A DNA stretch of 64,000 bases from Schizophyllum amplum (taxonomy: Eukaryota > Basidiomycota > Agaricomycetes > Agaricales > Schizophyllaceae): positions 3,100,001-3,164,000 of the forward strand of contig VDMD01000002.1 of the NCBI GenBank assembly GCA_007026445.1. The letters are read 5' to 3'. Both the position numbers and the translations under genes were made by a program. The notes below the pieces were generated by a model, which saw only the letters and a list, made by a program, of their open reading frames with translations, was not told the origin of the DNA and did not search any database. Below are positions 56,314 to 64,000 of the stretch, in pieces. Positions within the stretch are counted from its first letter, which is position 1. Every line of letters starts with the position of its first letter.

Positions 56314-59300
56314 CTAGCGCACTAGACCAGTCAGCCCCACCATATGCTGCAGCTTAGACCGGCCCAAAGCCTTGGTCAGCATGTCAGCTGGCATGTTCTC
56401 CGTGGCCAGATGGACAAGACAGATCGACCCCTTGTGCACCTCGTCGCGCAGCCAGTAGAAGCGCAGGTCCAGATGCTTCATGCGCCCATGATGCTCTGGA
56501 TTGCGCGCCACCTGCAGAGCGGAGTTGTTGTCGATGTAGAGCGTGGATGGCGCGTCCTTGACCGAGTAGCCCAACTCGGTGAGGAAGTGGCGCATCCACA
56601 ACATCTCCTGCCCAGCAGACACGGCTGCAACGTACTCGGCCTCCGTGGTAGAGAGCGCGACAATGGTCTGCAGCTTACTCGCCCAAGAGACTGGTGCACC
56701 CGCCATCATGACGATGTGCCCACTGGTAGACCTGCCGTTGTCCGGGTTCCCGCCGTGATCCGCGTCCGTGTAGGTGTAGAAGAGCTCCGAGCGCGCGCCA
56801 ATGGCGCTGCCATCGTAGGTCAGCTTGAGATCAAGCGTGCCCTGGATGTAGCGGAAGACGCGCTGCAGCGCCTGCAGTGCTTGCGCCCTGGGTGGCCGGT
56901 ATGACGCGCGAGGACAGAGACGGGGTAGGCGAGGTCGGGCCGAGTGGCGATGGCGAGCCAGGCAACGGCGCCGACGGCAGAGACGTACTCTGCAGAGCGA
57001 GAGGACATGTAGTCAATGTCCTCTGGCGTCTTGGGAGCGTCATCAGCGGTCAGCTTCACAGCCTGATCAAGCGGAGAGACAACGGGTTTGCAGTCAGCCA
57101 TACCGTAGCGCTCGAGGATGTCGACGCAGTACTGGCGCTGGGAGAGCGAGAGCTTGCGCTGCGAACGCTCGCGCTGGATCTCGACGCCTAGGAGCCACGA
57201 GGTAGGACCGAGCTCGCGCAGTTTGAAGTGCTTCTTCAGCTCTTCAATGATCTCCTGCGCCTGCGCGTCCGTCTTGGCTGCAATCGTCATGTCATCGACA
57301 AAGACGGGAATGACGATGCGCGCCTCGTCGCGTCCAAACACCCACACGCTGTGGTCGCAGAGGATGCGCGTGAAACCCATGTTGCACAGCACCTTGTTCA
57401 GCGTCTCGTGCCAAACATGACTCGCCTGCTTCAGACCGTACAGCGACTTCTTGAGGCGCCAGACGTAGTCCTTGTTGCGCATCTCGAAGCCGGGCGGTTG
57501 GCGCATGTAGATCTCCTCGTTGAGCCAGCCGTTCAGGAACGCGTTGCTGATGTCGACCGAGTAGAGGACGAGGTCTTCAATGGCGGCGAGGGCGAGGATA
57601 GCGCGGATAGCGGACCACTTCGGGGTAGGGGCGAAGGTTTCGGTGTACTCGAAGCCGGGGCGCTGCGAGAAGCCCTGAGCGACGCAGCGCGCCTTGTAGC
57701 GCTCGATAGAACCGTCAGCCTTGCGCTTGACTTTGAACACCCACCGACTGCCAATAGCGCGCCCACCGGGCGGGAGCTGGACAAGCTCGAACGTGCCGTT
57801 GTCAATCAGCGCCTGCATCTCGTCGAACGCGGCGTCGATCCACTTCGACCGGTCGGGGCGGCGCAATGCCTCTGCAAACGTCCTCGGCTCGGTCTGCTGC
57901 GCATCTGCTGGGACAACGGACGAGTAAGCGTAATCCAGGCCCTGCTCAACTGACCACTGCTCCTCCTGCACTCCATCAAAGATGTAGTCGAGTCCGGCCT
58001 GCATCGCATGCTCTCCGGGCACAGCGGTGTCATCCTTCAACAGCAGTTCATCGTCACTGCCGCTCCCGGAGTCATGCTCCACGGGGGGCGTCTCCTTCTC
58101 CATCTCCCGCTCCTGCTCCTTCTCCTCTACCTCCTCTATACTCGCTTCAAGCGGCGTATAGCGGTTGGGCGACACGACGGGCGGACCGCTAGCCCAACGG
58201 CTAGGCGGTGGTGGTGCGGCTGGCCGCATAGCGCGCTCCTGCAATGCGCGCTCGCTCATGTTGAAGCGTGGCGCGCTCTGGCGCACTGGGCGCGATGGGC
58301 CTGCAAATGGATCGGTCGGCGGTCGCGGCGGCTCTGCCAGCCACTCGGGCACCTCCCCACGATTAGGCGGTGCCTCAGGCGAAGGCGGGCGACGGCGCGT
58401 AGCTTGCTGCTGCATCTGCTCCTGCTCTTTCTGGCGGCCGCGCTGAAGCAGCAGGCTGGGTGCTCCAACACGTACAGAGCGTGGTGCCTGAGGTGTGGGC
58501 ACAGGCGCGCTAGGCGGTGTGGTAGGCGGCTCGACCGTAGGCGCGCGAGGCGGCGAACTGGGCGGCGGCGTCTGCAACTGCGGAGCGGGAGGAGCGGGCT
58601 GACCGGATGGGGGAGGCGGCAGATCATAGACAGCGTCATCATCGCTATCGTCAGACTCGTGATTAGGAGGCGATTCCGCCGTGGTTGACGTGTCCAAAGC
58701 GGCGATGCCACAGCGAGGCGTCGAGAGGGAGCGTGGTGGACGCAGCGCCGGCGCACTGCACACGCGGCGGCCGGATGTAGCCGTCGAGATAGCCCGTGTT
58801 TGACCCATCCACACTTGCGGTGCAGACAAGCGCACCTCCGTGGTAGAATGATGTGGTCCTGTCCACAATGCGCACCTCATATCCCTTCTATGATAGATGG
58901 ACAGCAGATTAGAGGCGAGGAGAGGGACATGGAGGACATCAAAGAAGACGATAGGGCGCAGCTCCTTGTTGTTGACCACTGGCTGGAACTCGATCGATCC
59001 AATGCCCTCTGAATAGACCAAAACTCCGTTAGCTAGACGGATGGGGACGCGGTGGGGCGAGTAGGAGACGAACCACTCGCGTCTGGGGGTCATGTGCAGG
59101 GAGGCGCCAGTGTCAGTGTTCATGGACGAGGCGGCCTTGGTCTTCAACCACGCGGTGTGGGCTACAGAGCCGGCCTGAGTGGCCGAAGCAGCGTAATGGA
59201 CGGCAGCACGTGATCGGTGACGTGTCATAGCGGGGCGCGTCCGCGGCGGTGACAGCGTTTTCGTTGTGAGCAATGGGCCAGGGCGGGATGGGGAGAGCGT

Positions 59301-59402
59301 GGCGGATGCAATGGCGGCGGTCCGAAGCGAATCGGGGCCGAAATGAGCGCAGGGCGGCACGTTCGAGATGGGGATCCGAATTGGCCCGATCGGATACTGC
59401 AT
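56314..59402 (-). pseudogene. Copia protease-RT-RNase H remnant lacking gag and integrase core
   Basis: The frame 59402-56820 begins near the protease (DTDTGASLHM, active-site DTGA). After a frame break it retains the pre-integrase start (LWHRRFGHVNHGG, in the overlapping frame 58875-58663). It then passes straight into the Pro/Ser linker that normally follows integrase, so the integrase catalytic core is deleted. The RT is intact in outline (SRWVFKVKRKADGS, LYSVDISNAFLNG, catalytic FVDDM, SLYGLKQASHVW). A one-base frameshift at about 56,877 separates RT from RNase H (frame 56709-56314: STTEAEY, IDNNSAL, ADMLTKALG), which ends at 56,314 just before the polypurine tract. Only about 180 bp lie between the primer-binding site and the frame start, so gag is gone. 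Confidence 0.85.
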
Positions 59403-59578
59403 GTTTGCGCGGGCGATTGCGGGCGACCAGGCGATTTGCGCGGAACGCGGGTTAGCACATAGGTGGAGGGGACCCGTGTGCTTAGAACGCCGCTCGAACG
59501 GAGGGAATCGCAGCTGAAATGCACCGGCAACGGCGAATATGGTGCAGAGGTCGCTTTTGCTTGATCTGAGTGGCTAGA

Positions 59579-59595
59579 CCGCGGGGCTCATAACC
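59579..59595 (-). other. Primer-binding site of the RT/RNase H element
   Basis: On the minus strand GGTTATGAGCCCCGCGG directly follows the LTR, the same half-tRNA (initiator-Met anticodon) type as in the plus-strand Copia. Confidence 0.6.
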
Positions 59596-59842
59596 TATCG
59601 GAGGTAGAACAGAGGACTCAGACACACTAGAGTGACAGCACACAAGTCAGAGATGAAGAGAGACTTGGATGCAGCCGCTCTAGGCAGACAGACCGGGAAA
59701 TGCCGATGACTAAGCGGAATATGTGGCGCATAGCGTCAGGCGTAGTGCGCGCATAAGTAGCGATAGAGGCATGGGAAAAATCAGGAGAAATCACAGAAAA
59801 ATACCATAAGCACGAGAGCGTGCTAGAACACCAATCCCAACA
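59596..59842 (-). repeat. Type II LTR, 5' LTR of the RT/RNase H element
   Basis: 247 bp, TATCGGAGG to CCAATCCCAACA on the plus strand. It cuts the gag-protease frame of a second element at 59,842/59,843. The flanking pentamers (AAATG left of 55,981, AACAA right of 59,842) do not match, so this copy was rearranged after insertion. Confidence 0.8.
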
Positions 59843-61168
59843 AACAACGCGACCGTCAAGATAGCCCGTGTTGGTCTCGTCGACCGTCGCAGTGCAGACA
59901 AGGACCCCGCCGCGGTAGAACGTCACCTGGCGCCCCTTGGTGTGGATCTCGTACCCCTTGCGCACAGTGAGATGGTAGATGGAGAGTAGATTCGACGTAA
60001 GCAGCGGCACATGAAGCACATCGTGGAATATCAAGCTCGCCCCCTCCTCGTTCCCCAGCTTCGGCTTGAACTCGACAGACCCTATCCCCTCCGACCAGAT
60101 GATGGTGCCGTTGGCGAGGCGGATCGGCACGCGATGCGGCGAGTAGGACACAAACCAGCCGCGATGCATGATCATGTGTGATGAGGCGCCTGTATCGGTG
60201 TTCAGCTTGTTGGCCGACTCGGAGCGGAGCCACGCGTCATGCTCGACGGTGGTGAGAGCGCTTGCCTTGCCTGCAGACTCGACGGTGACGACGGCAGCAG
60301 CAGTCTGGGGAGGGGAGATGGTAGCGGGCGAGGCGGCGGCGGCGGCCTTGCGCTGCTTCTTCTGCTGCTTCTTCGACACGAGCTGGCCAGCGTTGGCGGC
60401 GCGCGCAACGGCCTCGCGCTCGAGCTTCGCCTTCCACTCCAGCGTCCAGGTTGGGCAGTTGTGGATGGTATGCGGACCGTGGCAGTTGTAGCACTCGATC
60501 GCGCGCGCGGCGTTAGCAGCGAGCGTCTCCTGCTCCGAGGTAGAGGTGCGCGCGGCGAAGTCGCGCTCCACAACACCCTTCACCTTGTCCAAGCTCAGCT
60601 GATCGTCGAGGATGAGCGTGTTGTACAGCAACTGATGCTGCTCAACAGGCAAGTTGGCGAGCGCGCGCATCGCCACCATCGTGCACAGCTCCTTGTCCAG
60701 CGTGTCGATGCCGTACCCGGTCTTGGGGCGCAGACTCTTCATGCGCGCAATGCGCCGATCGATCTCGTCCAGCAGCGCGGCGGCAGACTCGGGATCGGTG
60801 AGGGTGATGCTGACAAGGTCATTGAACACGCTGAAGCGCGTTCCCGGCACCTGGAGGTGGAACGCCTTCTTCAGCGCGGCGAAGAGAGCGGGCGCATCGT
60901 CCTGCACCGACTCGAACTGCTGACACAGCGACGGGTGGATCGACTGCCAGATGCGTCCGGCAGCGCGCTCCTTGTTCTGCTCGTACGCCTCCTTCGAGCG
61001 GTACTCGGAGTCGGTGAGCTTATTGGGATCGGCGGGCGAGGGAGCGGTGACGTTGCCCATCACGTAGCGATAGAGGGCGTGGCTGCGGAGAGAGGCCAAC
61101 ATCTCGGGCTCGTACCAGCCCCAGTTCGAGCGGGTGAGCACGGGCTGCTTGTTGTGGTCCCACTCCAT
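59843..61168 (-). pseudogene. Copia gag-protease fragment truncated by an LTR
   Basis: 442 codons, open from ATG at 61168 until the LTR boundary. The gag capsid-type region (RIWQSIHPSLCQQFE, LDEIDRRIARMKSL) is followed by a variant zinc knuckle with spacing CX2CX3HX4C (CYNCHGPHTIHNC, residues 226-238). After that come a Lys/Ala-rich linker and the aspartic protease site DTGA (325-328), with SYSPHRVPIRLANG and the LLSIYHL region that precedes integrase. The frame has no internal stop, unlike the other Copia pieces here, so this is the youngest-looking coding segment. Everything downstream of the pre-integrase region is missing. Confidence 0.88.
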
Positions 61169-61472
61169 GACAAAGGTGAACGGCGGGGGCGGAGATAAGG
61201 GGAGAGTACGAAGTGCGAGTTGGAGGTGTGCGGATCTGAGGTGCCACGTGATCTAGAGCACCCAGGATTCGGATGTGTAAAACGCGGCGGTGAAGATAAG
61301 GGCGCAGCGTTCAACTCGGTTGTTTTCACGGCGAGTGACGGGTATGGGTGTGAAGGGGAGATGGTGGCGGACACGACACCGTTGGACACGAGAGAATCAA
61401 AGCGGATTTGCGCGCTCGACAGCGGTTGCGATCGCAAGTAGTTAAATCGGAGTTCTGCTGCAGCGATCAGAG
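61169..61472 (-). other. Copia leader between primer-binding site and gag
   Basis: About 300 bp of untranslated leader. A similar leader, truncated, lies at about 59,403-59,578 in the RT element. No gene. Confidence 0.5.
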
Positions 61473-61488
61473 CGCGGGGCTCATAACC
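61473..61488 (-). other. Primer-binding site of the gag-protease element
   Basis: GGTTATGAGCCCCGCG on the minus strand, immediately next to the LTR end ..GTGAACA. Confidence 0.65.
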
Positions 61489-61769
61489 TGTTCACAGCGC
61501 AGAACTAAGTCAACTAGAGCGGTAGCAACCAAGTCAGTGATGTATTCAAGCAAGTAAAACGTGTAGCTACGCACCTAGAGCGGTAGCAACCAAGTCAACG
61601 ATAGAGACTTGGTTGTGTCCGCTCTAGGAGCGATGAGTCTCGGCATTTGCCGGTGTACTATACAGTCGGGTGGGTCATGTGAGATAGACACGGTCACGTG
61701 ATCGGAAAAGCGCGAAGATATACCAAAACCAGGGATAACGCGAGACGTGCTCGGTCACCCCTTCCAACA
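61489..61769 (-). repeat. Type III LTR, 5' LTR of the nested element
   Basis: 281 bp, TGTTCACAGCGC to CCCCTTCCAACA on the plus strand. It matches the solo LTR at 62,787-63,067 over its full length in reverse orientation. Confidence 0.85.
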
Positions 61770-62031
61770 ACCTCGAGCGTCGCCGCCGCCGCCCGCGAAA
61801 GCGCAGCCAGACGAGAGATTGCTTTGACGAAGGATTCGGTGCACCACGGGCAGACGAAGCACATCGATGTGCGCTACCACTGGATCCGGCAGACGGTTGA
61901 GAAGGGACATTTCAAGATTCGCTAATGTGCAATGGACAGCAATGTGGCGGACTTGTTTACGAAGGCATTGGGAACGGTGAAGTTTATTCGTTTTCAAGAG
62001 ATGTTAGATGGTGCTTGAGCTGAGGGGGAGT
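61770..62031 (+). pseudogene. 3' end of the plus-strand Copia: RNase H remnant and polypurine tract
   Basis: The frame includes the Copia RNase H tail (HHGQTKHIDVRYHWIRQ, then, after a stop, NVADLFTKALG). It ends at GAGGGGGAG (62,023-62,031), the polypurine tract directly before the 3' LTR. It resumes the element interrupted at 55,171. Confidence 0.8.
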
Positions 62032-62207
62032 GTTAGAATATATTCATATCTGCGCACATATGCGCCCATAGGTTTCCTTTTACAAACTTATCTCCGATAG
62101 ATACTTTGATCGTCTCGACAACGCGCCTCAGCTTTTACTTTCATTGCTGAGGCTCACATGCGACTTGTATAGGTCCCTCGGAATCTCCTCGCTCGTACCT
62201 CTCGTCA
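62032..62207 (+). repeat. 3' LTR of the plus-strand Copia
   Basis: 176 bp, TGTTAGAATATATTC to CTCGTCA. This is the uninterrupted form of the LTR at 52,176-52,858, followed by the target duplication CTATA. Confidence 0.85.
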
Positions 62208-62212
62208 CTATA

Positions 62213-62781
62213 GCTCGCTGTCAGCCTGTCCGTTGTCCCGAAGCTGATTCACAATTTTTCATTCAAATGGCAGGAAAAATTATTTCCATTTCTCTACAGC
62301 TGTTCTATTACATGCCACTATCGAAGGATACTCCTAATGATACTACGGGGAATATCAAATGAGGGAGGGAATGGCCTGAGCTATGTAATAAGTGAAAGAT
62401 GTTGGGTTCCCTTGGCTTAGGCCATCAACATGAGCAAATTGCCCATGCTAGTGCGCTGGCGCCAGGCCTCAGCGTGGCCCAAGGGTGAACCCTTCCAAAG
62501 AAGGGGCTAACTGGCATCTCAAGCCACCAATGCGTGGGAAAAGAAAGCTCCCGGAAATGGGTGCGTGCATCTGGGCCAAGTCACAGGGGAACCATAAGCC
62601 GACAGTCGGGAATGACCCCCATCGGGAACTGAGGTGTCGAGACCCGGAGCGACTGCACAACACCAACAAACAATGGAGAGTGAACACCACAGTGATTGAC
62701 ACGTGCAGGGCAGTAGAGAGGGATGGGGATCCTGACTGGCGTCAATGGCATAGAGCACAGCGACAAGGGGCACGCGTTGTG
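62213..62781. other. Unidentified sequence interrupted by a solo LTR
   Basis: A plus-strand open frame (62,485 on) is present but shows no recognisable domain, and the solo LTR lies within it. The sequence resumes at 63,068. Nothing further recognised. Confidence 0.3.
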
Positions 62782-62786
62782 CAAGC

Positions 62787-63067
62787 TGTTGGAAGGGGTG
62801 ACCGAGCACGTCTCGCGTTATCCCTGGTTTTGGTATATCTTCGCGCTTTTCCGATCACGTGACCACGTCTATCTCACATGACCCACCCGACTGTATAGTA
62901 CACCGGCGAATGCCGAAACTCATCGCTCCTAGAGCGGACACAACCAAGTCTCTATCACTGACTTGGTTGCTACTGCTCTAGGTGCGTAGCTACACGTTTT
63001 ACTTGCTTGAATATATCACTGACTTGGTTGCTACCGCTCTAGTCGACTTAGTTCTGCGCTGTGAACA
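62787..63067 (+). mobile_element. Solo LTR (type III) with CAAGC target duplication
   Basis: 281 bp, TGTTGGAAGGGG to CTGTGAACA, a full-length reverse-orientation match to 61,489-61,769. The 5-bp direct repeat CAAGC flanks it at 62,782-62,786 and 63,068-63,072. No internal Copia sequence adjoins it, so it is the product of LTR-LTR recombination. Confidence 0.88.
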
Positions 63068-63072
63068 CAAGC

Positions 63073-64000
63073 TAGTCTCAAAGACAAAGTTTAGCATTGG
63101 CAGGCAGATAGTAAGTAAGGCTCACCTAGTCCCAAAGACCAAGAGGTCAAGATGGGGAACTAGGTGTGCGCCGGGGTCGGGTATACATACTACTGGTGGC
63201 TATATCAAGGCTGAGTAAGTAAGAAGGAGGAATGAGTCAGGAATACAGGTCAGGTGCGAGGAATGTAAGCAAGAATGTAAGCGAGCAGTGTTCAACCACA
63301 CCGTACGGCAGATAAGAAGAGAAGTCCAAAAGGGGGAGTCGGCAGAGCCCGGTAATAGCAAGGGAAAATAGAGAAGAAAAAAAAAGGAAAAGGAAAAGAC
63401 ATAGAGGTTACGGGCGCATCCTGACAGGAACACACACCTAGACAGCCCTACAACTCAACTAGAACGTGGCCATCCTCGTTGGATAACAAAGTACAAGGCG
63501 AGGCCACCCACAGGGCAACCCCATCCTGCAATACATATGCTGTGCCCTCCACCTCACATCGGCAGCCTCCCCTGGTGTCAACCTGGCACCCGCAGCCCCC
63601 ATGGTCGGAAGAAGAAGAAGAAGAAGCAGCCACTGTGCCAGGCGATACACATTCGCGAACGCAAGGAGACTTATAAGCTGTGCGCGATTGCCAGCTCTAC
63701 CGCTCAACACGAGAAAGTGGCTGACCAGGACCCCTTCTCCGGCCCCTCCCGTGCCCCAACTGAGCAAGCCCATTTCTCGCTCCTATCCTCTCCTAGGTCC
63801 AGCACCCACAACCAGACTGCCAAAGGCCAGAAAGTGGGAGGATTGGGAGTAGCTCCCAAGACGGTGGAAACCCAGGTGTGTCTGATTGTGCTCATGAGTT
63901 GACGAGTCTGATGGACAATTCACCTCAACAGTCCTGAAAAGCGCTGCACTGCCCCATCCCGCCCCCCCAGTCAGGGTGCATGTAACATTGACGAGCCGCA
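63073..64000. other. Right edge, no supported gene
   Basis: 63,360-63,400 is an A-rich purine run. Short frames on both strands at 63,450-63,900 show no recognisable domain. A gene entering from the right edge cannot be excluded. Confidence 0.3.

Larger units (their letters stand above)
55172..61769 (-). mobile_element. Nested minus-strand Copia complex with ACCTC target duplication
   Basis: Both outer ends are LTRs whose inner edge, on the plus strand, begins TGTTCACAGCGCAGAAC. The whole block is flanked by the 5-bp direct repeat ACCTC (55,167-55,171 and 61,770-61,774), inside the plus-strand Copia. The interior is a mosaic of at least two related elements: LTR 55,172-55,442, integrase fragment, LTRs 55,808-56,288, RT/RNase H 56,314-59,402, LTR 59,596-59,842, gag-protease 59,843-61,168, LTR 61,489-61,769. 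Confidence 0.85.
52176..62207 (+). mobile_element. Complete-boundary plus-strand Copia element with nested insertion (unit B and beyond)
   Basis: 5' LTR 52,176-52,858, PBS 52,859, gag-integrase remnant, nested minus-strand Copia 55,172-61,769, RNase H remnant, polypurine tract, and 3' LTR 62,032-62,207. The 5-bp direct repeat CTATA flanks both ends (52,171-52,175 and 62,208-62,212). Even without the nested element, the reverse transcriptase region is missing between integrase and RNase H. Confidence 0.85.

Overview
The window is fungal nuclear DNA, most likely from a basidiomycete (Agaricomycetes-like). The genes are split by very short introns (41-56 nt, GT..AG). The housekeeping proteins are eukaryotic: a Cdh1-type APC/C activator, a nucleolin-like RRM/RGG protein, a VHS-GAT sorting adaptor and a tail-anchored FHA protein. 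Everything else is Copia, hAT-like and other TIR-type repeats. No prokaryotic features, rRNA genes or CRISPR arrays were seen. The species cannot be named from the sequence.

Layout. From 1 to 17.5 kb is a gene-bearing segment. Three genes lie on the minus strand: a Met/Gly/Pro-rich protein running off the left edge, an FHA protein and a VHS-GAT protein. Two lie on the plus strand: a nucleolin-like gene and cdh1. Two TIR elements sit between them, at 9.1-9.5 kb (TAA target duplication) and 12.86-14.35 kb. From 17.5 to 25.5 kb is gene-poor repeat debris. It holds one well-bounded 1.23-kb hAT-like element (8-bp target duplication), hairpin repeats and a long strand-biased low-complexity tract.

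From 25,555 to 55,053 is a head-to-tail tandem duplication of about 14.75 kb (unit A 25,555-40,305; unit B 40,306-55,053). By eye the units differ at two substitutions and three one-base homopolymer indels. Each unit carries an unrecognised long reading frame broken over three frames, a candidate mini-gene with two clean introns, a family of nonautonomous hAT-like elements (TIR CAAGGGG(G)TC), a cluster of long inverted repeats, and the 5' part of a decayed Copia element. That Copia has a MITE in its LTR and a tRNA-like gene inside its gag.

From 52,176 to 62,207 is the full extent of that plus-strand Copia in unit B, with CTATA target duplications at both ends. A minus-strand Copia complex (55,172-61,769) is inserted in it and flanked by ACCTC duplications. 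The complex is a mosaic: one part keeps gag and protease, another keeps protease fused to reverse transcriptase/RNase H but lacks gag and the integrase core, and a fragment keeps the integrase C-terminus. A third LTR family member is a solo LTR at 62,787-63,067 with CAAGC duplications. The Copia copies are broken by stops, frameshifts or deletions.

Inferred order of events: plus Copia insertion (its two LTRs now differ at roughly a tenth of sites), MITE, tRNA-like and minus Copia insertions, then the tandem duplication, which is far younger. A collapsed or duplicated assembly contig is the main alternative for the last step.
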